Positions 11,203 to 21,504 of a DNA stretch of 64,000 nucleotides are shown here, piece after piece. A program made the translations under genes and the position numbers. Under the pieces are notes generated by a model that saw nothing but the letters and a program-made list of their open reading frames with translations, was not told where the DNA came from and did not search any database. Positions within the stretch are counted from its first letter, which is position 1. The number at the start of each line of letters is the position of its first letter. Source of the stretch: Gigaspora margarita (taxonomy: Eukaryota > Glomeromycota > Glomeromycetes > Diversisporales > Gigasporaceae); contig WTPW01000410.1 in NCBI GenBank assembly GCA_009809945.1, positions 133,763 to 197,762 of the forward strand. The letters run 5' to 3'.

Positions 11203-12881
11203 TTAAAATTTATCAAGATTTTTATTGTATCTAATTGTAGCTAAAATCATTGTAGGCATAGTTATGTAGGTTGAAAGCATAAAATAGGTACTATTCCAGC
11301 AGGTTGAAACATTTTGTGAAATTTTACAAGTTGTTACACCTTCACCAACTGACTGTCCAAGTTCTTTAAAATCTTGAGTTATAGATGATGATGATGAGAT
11401 AGCATTAACAAAATTATGCATTTTCAATTGATGGTTTAATAGGTAATAAACCAGTCATAACAATAAAATTTAAGGGTAGGGGGTACTATTTTAAAATTAT
11501 ATATAATCTTAATGGTAAATTTTTTTATAATTAATTTTATGAAAAATTATATTAAGTAAACTAATTTTAATACTTAAGACAAGTTTGTAGAGCAGGTTTT
11601 TCTGATTCTAATTATAGTAAAATTATTAAAATTGGTTAAAAACTCAGTAAAAAATATATTTTTAAAGATTGGGTATTAAAATTTAGTAATAAAACTAACT
11701 TATAAATTTACGTAAATTGACCAATCAGAATTAGCGACTTTGTGTAACCCCAGAAAAATTTGGGCTCACCCAGAAAAACTTTGTGATATATACGACTATA
11801 TTTTTTTAAAATATAATAATAGTTCAAAATTTTACCATAATAGATAAATTGTTTTATTTATATTTTGTAAAATTTTAATGAAAATTGGTTGTAATTTAAA
11901 AAAGTTTTATTAGTAGCATATATCAGTTTTATATGAAAATTTCAAAATACCATATAAAACTATATAAAAATAATCTATGTACCCCCTACCCTTAAGACAT
12001 GAGCCAAGCAGTGACGAGATTGAAAGTAAAAATTATAATTTTTTAAAATCAAATTATTCTTTAATAATCATTGCTAAAAATTATAGTAGCATCTCTATTG
12101 GTAGTAGCACAAAGAATCTTGTCAGTAATGTTAAAAGCTACAAAAACAGAGCACAATTTAGCATCAATTTCTTTACTTATATGTGGATGAGAGAGCATAC
12201 AAATATCAAGTAAAATTTTTTTGAGATTCCAGTTACTAACTATCCAATGTGCTGTAATGCAAATAAAAGGCACATTAGCATGAGAGGTCCAAATATCTAA
12301 TGTAATAGAAATTTTACTAGAAATTTGTTTAAAAAGAAATTGAACATCCTTTTTTATTATGGCAAAGTCTTTTAGAATAATAGACTTAATAACATCACAC
12401 AAAGGCAAGTCTATACTAATATTGAGATATCAGATCAAAGTAGCAAATGATTAGCTTGAAACAATAGAAAAAGGTAGTGTATCTGATATAATTTATTCAG
12501 CTACTAACATATTAAATTTAGTTTTTTGAGCCATTGAGAGGATTTGTTTTGAAATTGTAAATTTGGGCATAAATGTAAAACATTGTTGAATTAGCATTGA
12601 TTTGTTTGATTCCCAGCCTGGATGCTGAAAGTCGAGGTGTTTATGTAAGTTACTAGTAGCAGTAGATACACTAAATTCACTTTTACAGATACTGCAAATT
12701 ACTGATTTATTATCAATAGTTTTTTGTATAAAAAGGATCTAATGGGAGAGGAAAGTTTAGTACTAGCTGTTTTTGAAACAGTAGGAATGTTAGGCATAAT
12801 ATTCACACTATCGCTTGTAGTAGTGACACCCTCAGCCATACTGTTATCGGGAATAGTTTCAAAAAGGTCATCAGTATCCAT
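11203..12881 (-). pseudogene. Broken hAT transposase of the old element
   Basis: On the minus strand, 12715-12480 reads like a BED zinc finger (CSICKSEFS, then NLHKHLDFQHPG). Next, 12408-12061 has ISITLDIWTSHANVPFICIT, the hAT region of the first catalytic Asp. Then comes HCLAHVLN, which is cut by an inserted element at 11474-11991, and after it 11427-11203 holds VSTCWNSTYFMLSTYI, equivalent to the RWNSTYLML block of hAT transposases. The C-terminal dimerisation domain is not seen. Several frameshifts and stops are present. Confidence 0.75.
11474..11991. mobile_element. TTAA-flanked inverted-repeat element inside the hAT transposase
   Basis: The inverted ends GGGTAGGGGGTAC and GTACCCCCTACCC are flanked directly by TTAA (11470-11473 and 11992-11995). 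Reading the host transposase across the empty site gives HCLAHVLNFIV, the usual hAT CxxHxLN motif in one frame, so the insertion point is precise. A TTAA target is typical of piggyBac-type elements, but the GGG start is atypical. It has 518 bp and no transposase. Confidence 0.85.
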
Positions 12882-12921
12882 TGTGATATATGTTTGTAGA
12901 GAAGTTAGAGTTAATTTTTAA

Positions 12922-13870
12922 ATCAAATATAAATAGAGCAGGTATGTTTTGAACTTTTTTTATATTGAGCAGTAGTCTAGTAAAATGTTTCTGATCATCA
13001 AAATAATTAATAAATTAAAAATGATAAACTAATTATCAGTCGAAGAATTCTCAAATTCCCAGACCGATATTTTCCTAGACCATCATTCATTTACTAACAA
13101 TGGGTTATGCAAAATCTATATTAAGAAATTATTCACACTCTCAATTGGATTTTTTTTGAGGCTATAACTGTAAGATTTTTCCTTTTTTTTTTTTTTATAA
13201 AAAATTTATTTTTTTTTACTATTGTTCGTGTAAATTTTATGATTAACCTACTATCAAGCTATGTAAAGATAGATTGGCTAACAATCAAGCTGGATTAATG
13301 TGATTTTCTCAAGCCAGTTATCCAGCTTGAAGTGGCTTTGCTCCAAAGCCATGGTTAAAGTTCCAAAGCCATGGTTGGCTTGGTTGCAGCTTATTTCTAC
13401 TACCAAGTCAAGTTCATGATTTAAATTGCTGATAAATTTTCAGCAAACCGGTTGATAGTATGCAAATGTCTTCAAAATTAATAGAAGATTTTCAGCGAAT
13501 TGGTTGAGGGTATGCGAATGACCTTAAATACAGTAAAAGCAACAAAGTTCAAAAATGCTGATAGATTTTTAGCAAACCGGCTAGATACAATAGTGTGTGA
13601 ATTATTACCAAAATTAGATCAAATGGGGCGTCATTAGTCTTTTATTGCTTAAACTGATTTATTTAAAACATTTTAATTAATTTAAGATCTTGCCGTGTAT
13701 TAATAAATAAAAAAAGTAAAAAAAAAGTAAATTAAAAAAAAATCAGGTAAATAAAAAAGTTTTTAATTTATAAAGAAAGTCCCGAATTAAAATGCAATTG
13801 GTCATTATACAGTTATTAGCATTCGAGAAAACTTTTTAAAAAAGCGCGATAAAGTTGAGCACAATTTAAG
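12922..13870. other. Interior of old hAT; short direct repeats, no gene
   Basis: No supported gene. Three related segments containing TTTTCAGCAAACCGGTTGA or variants occur at about 13437, 13488 and 13567, each followed (twice) by TATGCAAATG or TATGCGAATG. They may be subterminal repeats of the hAT. Confidence 0.5.
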
Positions 13871-14086
13871 TCACGATACTAGATGATTTACTATTGGCTA
13901 ATAGTCAACCATTTTTGGAGCTGATACTTCATTAGTAAGCCCATAGATGAGCCGATGATCGGCTTCAAGGTCTTTAGCCAAGCCATTTTTGGAGCCGATA
14001 CCTTATTAGTAAACCCATAGCCGAGCTGATGATCGGCTCGGCTTAGCCGTTCGGCTTCGGCTCGGCTCTAGCCGTTCGCATCACTA

Positions 14087-14656
14087 TTCACAGCCAATCC
14101 TATCAAAACTAATAACCGATAAAAAATTGGTCCCATATCTGTTCTATAATTTAAACATGATAACCTGCTATTTTTGATATCAGATATACAATACTCAAAG
14201 ATCAGATATCAATAAGAATTCAGGTTTGTTAGATAAAATAAATAGATTTGATTGGCTCAGATTAGGTTTTTATAACTGAGTATATCTACAATAAATACAG
14301 TCTAGCCAATTATATTTATTTATAACTGTGTGAACAGGGGTCTATTAGTATTTTAAAGCTGATAACCTTTCAAAACCATGCATCGGATTTAAAGAAAAGT
14401 CAAAAACCTCAAATATAGGGTTTGGGAACTAATAAGCAAGCTTTGGTCATGTAATACCTAACTTGCATGCGTATATAATATAAATCATAATCTTGAAATT
14501 TGTTAATCCATGTTATCGATATTGACAATCTGACATCAATGAAATACTTTTATTTTATAGATATTAATACTTAAGAGTCAATAGCTAAGCTAACTTTTCA
14601 TTTTTTTCAAATTATGGGAGTTATAATGTAAATTATTGTGTATGTGATCAAAATAA
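14087..14656. other. AT-rich region, no gene seen
   Basis: No open frame with recognisable content. I see nothing in it beyond AT-rich sequence. Confidence 0.4.
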
Positions 14657-14830
14657 GGCATGCCCTATGGCAGGGTTGGCAATGGAGCTCAATGGAGCCA
14701 AATGGAGCTGTGAATGGAGCCAATTAATACTAGTTTTTTGAGCTCCATTGGCTCCATTTCCAACCATGCCCTATGGTCATGTCTTAGCTCATGTGGGCAT
14801 ACTTAATTTTTTAACTGTATCCGAACCTTA
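14657..14830. repeat. Fragment of the GGCATGCC hAT-end repeat, split by a small element
   Basis: AGGCATGCCCTATGG, then (after a nested 98-bp element) CATGCCCTATGGTCATG, GTGGGCATACTTAATTTTTT and AACTGTATCCGAACC. This follows the right inverted repeat of the 2.5-7.9 kb hAT at about 7480-7530. It is a second partial copy of that family without its transposase. Confidence 0.65.
14671..14768. mobile_element. 98-bp hAT-like element (CAGGGTTGG end) with perfect 8-bp duplication
   Basis: It starts CAGGGTTGGCAATGGAGC and ends GGCTCCATTTCCAACCATG, with one base changed from CCAACCCTG. It is flanked on both sides by CCCTATGG (14663-14670 and 14769-14776), an exact 8-bp target duplication. Ends and AATGGAGCC words match the element at 10362-10600. 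Confidence 0.9.
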
Positions 14831-15159
14831 CTTCAATAACGAATCATTTACTACCTTTGGGCACTAAGTAAAAGTTCTTGGCACAAAATTTTACTTATAA
14901 ACAAACCCTTCTAACCCTAATCTTACCCTAACTCTAAACTCCAATTCTTTAATAGAGCGGTGATAATCACCACTGGGGAGACTTAGTGAAATTCTATAAT
15001 ATATATATATATTAAATTTACACGATTAAAACTAATTAAGATAATTAAACATTCTCAAAACTTTTGAATACCCCATGTAACAAATGCANGACTAAGNATA
15101 TATTNATTTATGGCTCTATTTTTATAAAACCATCAGCTGTTTCTGTATATTTACCCAAA
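14831..15159. other. No gene; AT-rich with N bases
   Basis: Contains CTAACCCTAATCTTACCCTAAC (14911-14932), a telomere-like tract, then AT-rich sequence with ambiguous bases. Confidence 0.4.
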
Positions 15160-15340
15160 AAGCGATCAAACTAGNGGATTATAACCATCAAGTATCTCAT
15201 CTGTATTGCTGACAATCATGATATAAGATATATTATCACAAAGCNTATGAAATGTTTCATNCGTAAACCCGTATATACAACTGTACCTCTAAGTAAAAGT
15301 TTAAGTTTGGACGGAATGTTTGTGATGTATGGTGGTCATT
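15160..15340 (-). pseudogene. TLDc domain fragment
   Basis: This stretch follows the TLDc part of the gene at 37133-38676 almost word for word. GGATTATAACCATCAAGTAT matches 37440-37459 (ACCATCAAG against ACCACCAAG). CACAAAGCNTATGAAATG matches 37511-37528, and GGAATGTTTGTGAT matches 37580-37593. In protein terms it covers the GGYNP..ILD and FHKLCDN blocks. It has N bases, in-frame breaks and no BTB part. It is a dead partial duplicate in the same orientation as its relative. Confidence 0.75.
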
Positions 15341-15542
15341 TTGTGTAAGTTATATACATCGATATAGATCAAATAGAACAACTTTATTTTAAAAATACAT
15401 ACCGTATTATTGCAACAATAAAATTATATAAATTTATTTATCATTAACTAAATTATCAGGATCTGAGCTAAAATTGNCANTGAACGGATCCAAAAACTTT
15501 AGATTTTGNNCCATAAACTAGTGATGTTGAAATTACAGATCC

Positions 15543-16799
15543 TTACATAATAATTACTTCTTCTTCATTTATTTCTTCTTCATTTATTTCATCTATACTT
15601 AATTCAATTATTTTAGTGTCTAAAAAAAAAAAAGATTGTAAGACAGCGTTAAAGAAGGATAATTTATTAAAAAAATTTATAAAGTATAGTATTCACCTTG
15701 ATATTGATAAGCACTATTAAAAGAAATCAATTTGCTTTTATCATCTGTTTCAACATATTCTTGCATAAGTTCAGTTTTAATTTTACATATGTTTTTCTCA
15801 GATTCACATAATTCCATTAAAATATTTTTATTGTTCTGCCACTCTATAAATATATCGTAAATTTCTGCAGCTGATGGTCGTTNTTCTGGTTTTTTATCCC
15901 AGCATTTTTTTATAAGATTTGAATAACATCGTGCTGTGCTTTCAAAAATGCGTGGTCGCAAACCATCATATATTTGTATTTGAAGCTGTCGTTCATCTTT
16001 TTGTTCGTANCATACTGGCNTTCCATATAAAATTTCCCACATAATTATACCAAGTGAATAAATATCTGATGCTTTGGAATATGGTTCCCCATTTAAGACT
16101 TCTGGTGCGATATATGGCAAAATTCCATAAATTCCTTTGTCCTTAGTTTTTGATTTTACATTGGTTGATATTGATAGTCCTAAATCTGCAATATACGCAC
16201 TATGTAAGTCATCTTGAAGTATATTTCCACTATGCAAATCTCGGTGAATAAGGTCTTGAGAATGAATTATCTTGAGATCAGAAGCAATACAAAGTAAAAT
16301 ATTTAATTTCTTTTCCCATTCTATTTGTGTCATAGAGTGAAGATTATTACGTAAAGAACCCATTCTTGCATATTCCATAACAAGTATATAATCTTTAGAC
16401 GTGCTGTCTTTTGATATTCCAAAACATTTTAAGAATGTTGGATTTTTAAGTCCAATGTCACAGTACGCCTTTAGCTTATAATAAAAGAAAGATATATCTT
16501 AAATATAATACATAAACAGTTAATAAAATATAAAATTTTTAATATAATTACCTCTTTTATAAATTCATCATAATAGCCATTTGATTTATGAAGTAATTTA
16601 AGTGCAACATCTCTCCATAAATTTTGACTTGGATCAAGCCACATAGCACAGAATACTGTTGCAAAACCTCCTTTTCCTATCGGTTGAATATTTTCAAATT
16701 CATTGTAAGAAATCCATGTCAATCGGTATTTATTTTCAACCACTATGTTTTTCAAATCATCATCAATATCTGGATTTTTAAGAATTCGTTTATTTGAAA
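15543..16799 (-). CDS. TKL-type protein kinase, three exons visible, start not found
   Basis: Exons read 16799-16552, 16474-15697 and 15619-15543, with introns of 77 nt each (GTAATT..AAG and GTGAAT..T-tract-TAG). Together they keep one frame to a TAA at 15543. If the last intron is retained, the ORF stops at 15677 instead. Motifs in order are the glycine loop GKGGFATV, the VALKLL lysine, HRDLHSGNI with catalytic Asp, DLGLS (DLG in place of DFG), APEV and DIYSLGIIMWEIL. The C-terminal exon is acidic (INEEEINEEE). The kinase should phosphorylate Ser/Thr or Tyr in the cytosol; its targets are unknown. No ATG precedes the glycine loop: the acceptor TATCAG at 16805-16800 implies an upstream exon that I cannot place. 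N bases affect three codons. A 5'-truncated copy remains possible. Confidence 0.75.
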
Positions 16800-16979
16800 C
16801 TGATAAGCAAATATCGTGCAAATTTCAGTTGATTTTTATATAATATTTAAATTATAATAATCAAAATAACAATAGAAATTACCTGATGCTAACTTTTTCT
16901 CTCTAATTAATTATTTAAAAATGAATTATTAAATGAATGAAAAAAATCAGTTATATATGTATATAAAGGTAAATATTTA

Positions 16980-17501
16980 TTACTTTCGATACCAATTGTT
17001 GGCCTCTTTTAAATCTCTAGCTATTCCAATTCCATTTCGATAGCAATCACCGACTCGAGACATTCCAGCAGCCACTCCCATATCAGCAGATTTTTTATAA
17101 TAAATGAATGCTTTATATTCATCTTTTTCAACACCATCTCCATGATGATAACAAACACCAACATTATATGTTCCATTAGCATTACCCATATCGGCAGATT
17201 TTTTATAATAAATAAATGCTTTATGTTCATCTTTCTTAACACCAATTCNTTTATTGTAACAATATCCAACATCATATGTTCCCTCTATATTACCAATGTC
17301 GGCAGATTTTTGATAATAAATAAATGCCTTATGTTCATCTTTTTCAACTCCAATTCCATGATGATAACAATAGCCAACATTATATGTTGCACTAGAATCA
17401 CCCATATCGGCTGATTTTTGATAACGAACGAACACTTTATCCTCCTCATTTTCAGCTTCATTTCCATAATCAACGCTATACATTCCACTAGTACTGCTCA
17501 T
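16980..17501 (-). CDS. Sel1-like repeat protein
   Basis: An ATG at 17501 opens 173 codons. At least four Sel1 repeats of about 36 residues are visible, each with A-YNVGYCYHHGIGVEKDE and KAFIYYQKSADMG. The last unit is divergent (RVGDCYRNGIGIARDLKEA) and ends WYRK. The first unit is partial. Sel1 repeats form alpha-helical solenoids that bind other proteins. The repeats are also near-identical at DNA level (period about 108 nt). An N falls in one codon. TTGCAG just before the ATG could be an acceptor, so an upstream exon is possible. The kinase follows 180 bp downstream on the same strand. Sel1 and kinase domains are often combined in this fungal lineage, but here a TAA separates them. Confidence 0.7.
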   Translation of the reverse strand: MSSTSGMYSVDYGNEAENEEDKVFVRYQKSADMGDSSATYNVGYCYHHGIGVEKDEHKAFIYYQKSADIGNIEGTYDVGYCYNKXIGVKKDEHKAFIYYKKSADMGNANGTYNVGVCYHHGDGVEKDEYKAFIYYKKSADMGVAAGMSRVGDCYRNGIGIARDLKEANNWYRK

Positions 17502-17619
17502 ATCTGCAAATTATTGGATAACTGGTAATATGCAATAATGAGTAAAAATTATAATAAATATGCGCTACCTATTTATATTAGAAGTTTCCACATTGTGTAA
17601 CAATACTAGTAATACATTG

Positions 17620-18280
17620 CGAGTGACCAGTACAAGGACGATGATATGTTGTGATTCACAAAATATCACAAAAGTCACAAAATTTTGTGAAAATCACAAA
17701 ATTTCACAAAACTCGATAAATTTGTTTGCACATAGTTTCACGGAAGGTCCCCAGAATTCCTGGTCGGAATGCATCGGAATCCTGGTCAGTAGGGCCGGAG
17801 ATTATCGATTTTGCCAGCTGATAATTTTGCAATAGAATCTATTAACTAGCAGAGCTAAATGCCGACCTAAATCCGACCGGATTGCCCTTAGCTTTTCTTT
17901 ATATAGTACTCTTTTAGATAATGATCGTCAAAATTTATCTAAAGAATCACCCATCTATAATGTATTTTTAACCGAGATTGAATTATTATAGAAATTTTTT
18001 ATATAGAACTTTGGGGTTTTTATATATTTTATATAGCAATAGTTTTTTTTTCATACTTTTTATATAAAACTTTTTACAGTACAAATAAAAAATATTTTAT
18101 CAAAATTTTATAAATTAAATTAACTCTCAAAATCGCTTCAAATTAACAAAATTTACTTTATATTGCCACAAAATTGCACAAAATTGCACAAAATTGCACA
18201 AAATCGTTTCAAATTGATCACTAAAAATCACAAAATTTACGTTATCCTGCCACAAAAAATCATCGTCCGTGCCGGCCCCA
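17620..18280. mobile_element. Inverted-repeat element rich in TTGCACAAAA / ATCACAAAATT words
   Basis: The left end AGTACAAGGACGATGATATG and the right end (inverted) CCGGCACGGACGATGATTTT share GGACGATGAT. The left third repeats TCACAAAAT and the right third repeats TTGCACAAAA three times. Between them are unrelated GC-richer (17730-17880) and AT-rich parts with no coding signal. No target duplication was found, so limits are approximate. Confidence 0.5.
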
Positions 18281-18686
18281 CGTGATTATTGACCAATAAA
18301 TGATCATAATTTAGTGTAACGTAACACGATCAGGAAATTCTCAAAACGTCTCTCTTTTGTCAAAAAAAGCTTATTTCTCAAAAGTTTGCATATAAACTCA
18401 CTTTTTTGAACTAACGAAAAGTTTTCCTTGAGTGATTTTACTATACAATAACCTAAATTCAGATACTAATTGAGCACTCACCCTAACCCTAACCAAACAT
18501 AAACGAACTTGAAAGAAATTTTGGTATGATCAAGTGGAGAGAAATTTTTATGGCGATACTGGGTAAGATGTGAGTGGTGAAATTCTGAAAACTTCCGATG
18601 TAAAACGTCCGAAATATTCCGAAGATTTGATAATTCGCATCACATTAAATAACCTATCGCATTGTACAATTCTAGACACGTGTGAT
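18281..18686. mobile_element. Probable inverted-repeat element with central CCCTAACCCTAACC
   Basis: CACGTGATTATTGACCAATA with GTGTAACGTAACA at the left, and (inverted) CACACGTGTCTAGAATTG with AATGTGATGCGAA at the right, are weak inverted ends. The centre has CACCCTAACCCTAACC (18480-18495). The layout resembles the elements at 22.2, 23.5 and 40.7 kb. Confidence 0.4.
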
Positions 18687-18688
18687 AA

Positions 18689-18923
18689 GGCCACGCAAAG
18701 TTAATTTTTTGTTTTGCATAACCCGCCGACCCAATTTTCCCCCAAAAAAATTTTTTTAAAATTCCTATTGTGCCAATTATTCCATTTTTGCCATTTAATT
18801 TTTTCTCCGGTATCACCCGAAGATGACATTAATTTTCTGGAATTACCCGATAGGTAAAATCAAAAAAAAACAAAATTTTCTGATTCCATGTTATGCAAAC
18901 CGAAGAACTAACTTTGCGTGATC
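18689..18923. mobile_element. Harbinger-like small element (GGCCACGCAAAGTTAA ends)
   Basis: GGCCACGCAAAGTTAATTTT at the left pairs with AACTAACTTTGCGTGATC at the right. TAA precedes it and TTA follows it. Internal words (CCGGTATCACCCGA, AATTACCCGATAGG) are shared with the copy at 41603-41921. Confidence 0.7.
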
Positions 18924-18948
18924 TTAAAAGTGAACATAAATAAATTTA

Positions 18949-19059
18949 GGCCACGCAAAGTTAATTTTTTTTAAAAAAAAATAAAAAAAAAATCTGACTC
19001 ACCAACCGGAATTTTGAAACCCCAGGTCATGCAAAACGAAAAATTAACTTTGCGTGGCC
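18949..19059. mobile_element. 111-bp Harbinger-like element with TTA duplication
   Basis: GGCCACGCAAAGTTAATTTT and AAATTAACTTTGCGTGGCC are perfect inverted ends, flanked by TTA on both sides (18946-18948, 19060-19062). A TTA or TAA target is typical of PIF/Harbinger elements. A third, truncated copy begins at 19105 (GGCCACGCAAAGTTGATTTT) and breaks off near 19165. Confidence 0.8.
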
Positions 19060-19171
19060 TTAGCGAATAATCAAAAAAAGTTACATTCAACCAAAGTTAG
19101 GCCACGCAAAGTTGATTTTTAGTTTTGCATTACCCGCTATCCCATTTTTTCAATTTTTTCAACTTTTTTTT

Positions 19172-19450
19172 GGACTTAATTAGGCATCACACCTCTGTGA
19201 AGTGCTTGTATATCGCATCCCAACGAACTACCAATTAATTTGAAGTCAGTTGTAACGTGCAAGTTTTCTTTGTATAATAAAATATATTATTCGAAAATTT
19301 GTAATATCAAAAGGACTTAATTAGGCATCGCACTCCTGTGAAGTGCTTGTATATCGCATCCCAACGAACTATCAATTAAATTTGAAGATCAGGTGTAATG
19401 TGCAAATTTTCTTTGTGTAACAAAAGAAATTATTCAAAAATTTGTAATAT
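19172..19450. repeat. 141-bp tandem duplication
   Basis: Two head-to-tail units begin GGACTTAATTAGGCATC at 19172 and 19313. They share CTGTGAAGTGCTTGTATATC and GCATCCCAACGAACTA with scattered point differences. Both carry the GTAATGTGCAA / GTAACGTGCAA box that also appears in the hAT-end family. Confidence 0.8.
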
Positions 19451-19624
19451 CAAAAAATTTCATCTATATAACCAACTTTCATGAAAAATTCCTTGCAAAA
19501 TTTTGGTATATACCATCATTTACTCTAACTTCTAATACTAACCTTTATCCTAACCTTATATTAATTTAGAAATTTTTTGTTATTTGTTTACATATATGTG
19601 TGCGATGAATTAGCATATTGCAGG

Positions 19625-20318
19625 TAGTGTTTTGATCCGCAATCTGACTAATTCAGATTGATCTGATAATTCAGATTAGATGCGGATATCTGTATCCGTC
19701 AATTTAATACAGATAGATCCCTAATGCATTTCGGATAAAGGATAAGGATTATCCAGATAATAATCCTATATATATATAAGAATAGGTTGGCTCTTTAATG
19801 TCGATTTGTATTTCTCCTGCCATAAGAACTTTTTCTTTAATTTTATTTCTGTGTATATTTAATTTGGTTATTAAATATTGTTGATCGATTTTGAAATTGT
19901 AATAAATAGTTTTTTTTTTTTTTTTTTAACTTCAAAATTTCGTAAAAACCATCGTCGAATAAAGTGAAAACGTCGAATAAAGTGGAAACATCAAATAAAA
20001 TCGTGTAAAATGTTTTTTTTTTAAGCTTTTTTTTTTACATTTTATACAATATATATTTATGGTATACGGTTGATTATGCATCAAACGGGCTTAATAATTT
20101 TTTTATTTTTTTTTTATTTTTTATTATTATTATTATTATTATTATTGTGGCTAATTTAAAACTGGTTCCAATCTGAATAAATCCAGATTATTTCTATAAT
20201 TGAATTCGAATTAATTCGAATTACTAATTCGAATTAAAAATTCGAATTATAAACGAATCTGTTGAAGCAATCCGAATTCAATCCCAGATAGCCTTTTCAA
20301 AATAGGATCGAAACACTA
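19625..20318. mobile_element. Non-autonomous hAT-like element (TAGTGTTTTGATCC ends)
   Basis: The ends TAGTGTTTTGATCC and GGATCGAAACACTA are inverted copies with one mismatch. Flanks ATTGCAGG (19617-19624) and ATCACAGG (20319-20326) agree at six of eight bases. Inside are arrays of CAGATTGATC / CAGATTAG words on the left and AATTCGAATT palindromes on the right, plus a (TTA)n run at about 20123-20150. No coding sequence. Confidence 0.7.
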
Positions 20319-20326
20319 ATCACAGG

Positions 20327-21095
20327 GTGTGTTGCATATATTTATTCTTTTTTTTTAGTCAATTTTTTGATGATTTTTCCAAATTTTAATAAAACAACTT
20401 TCTTTAGCTTCTAAATAAAAATATTTAGCATCAAATTTTGCATATAAGTGCAAAAATAGTTTATAAACTCTTTTGATTTTTTTGTATATTATTAGACATT
20501 TTAGTTTTTGTTTATTTTTTATCTTTAATTATTATACAAAATTTGATTATCTGACTGGCAAAAATCAAAATGCAAAAAATAAAAGTATTATCCTTTCTGC
20601 AAAATATAGATTTACTCAAATTTTATTTAATATTTTAATTTTAAATTATAAGTATATTCGTAGCATTTTTTAGAAAAAATTATTTAAAAAAGCCTCAAAT
20701 TAAAGAATAATACTTCATAAATACAAATAACTTCTTAGAACCAAGAAAATACTTATGATATAGAATAGAAAAATTAATTTTTGAATTTATGAAATTCACA
20801 ATTCAAAAAAAGGCCTATTTAATATATAATTATTGCTCTAAACAAAAAAACCAAAGTTCAATAAAGTAAAATTCAAATAATAAAAATATACAAGATAAGT
20901 TAACTAATTTAAACCTAAAGATGATTTCTAGCTCAAATATACTAATAAAAGATAATATTCTTATTTATGAGATAAGTAATCTTAAAGAACTTATGACTAT
21001 GTATCTTTTAAATAATAAAGAAAAAAAATAAATAGAATTTTTAGTTATTATTGAATTAAGTAATAAATTTACTAAAAAGTCTTATTAAAATAAGT
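20327..21095. other. AT-rich spacer, no gene
   Basis: A 66-codon open frame at 20473-20673 is low-complexity and unsupported. I see nothing else. Confidence 0.4.
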
Positions 21096-21504
21096 AGAGC
21101 GGGTGATTTTAAGTAAAAAAAATGTGAGTAGCTTATTTTCAGGTGAAAGAGGTTTTTAGCGATTATAAGTAGTCATTACATAGTAAATTCCAAATTTTAC
21201 TATATAAATCGATCAAAATCGCTTAAGTAAACTTATTAAAGAGATCAAAATGCATATATTTCGAAATTTTCATGTGAATCAAAGAACTTTTTATTATTTG
21301 AGTTTTAATTTTTATGTTCGTCATATATATTTTTAAAAAATTTTTAATTTTTTTGTTGAACAAGAAAATAAAACTCAAATAATATAAAGTTCTCTGATTT
21401 GCATGAAAATTTTATAGCATATGCATTTTGATCTCTTGATTAAGTTTACCTAAGCGATTATGAATGATTTGCATAGTAAAATTTAGTCTTTACTATGTAG
21501 TGAC

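Larger units (their letters stand above)
8124..14086 (-). mobile_element. Old hAT transposon, heavily interrupted
   Basis: The ends are TAGTGATGCAAATAGCTCAG (8124) and, inverted, TAGTGATGCGAACGGCTAGA (14086 inward). Both are followed by arrays of AGCTCAGCTC or GAGCCGAGCC words. Flanking 8-mers TTTATAGC (8116-8123) and TTCACAGC (14087-14094) agree at six of eight bases, both differences being T/C, and fit a decayed 8-bp hAT target duplication. A broken hAT transposase lies on the minus strand inside. Three later elements are inserted (8593-9030, 10362-10600, 11474-11991), so this is one of the oldest insertions here. Confidence 0.75.

Noticed and set aside
15543..17501. A single Sel1-kinase fusion gene
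   Set aside because: A TAA ends the Sel1 frame at 16980 and I could not find splice sites joining it in phase to the kinase exon at 16799.
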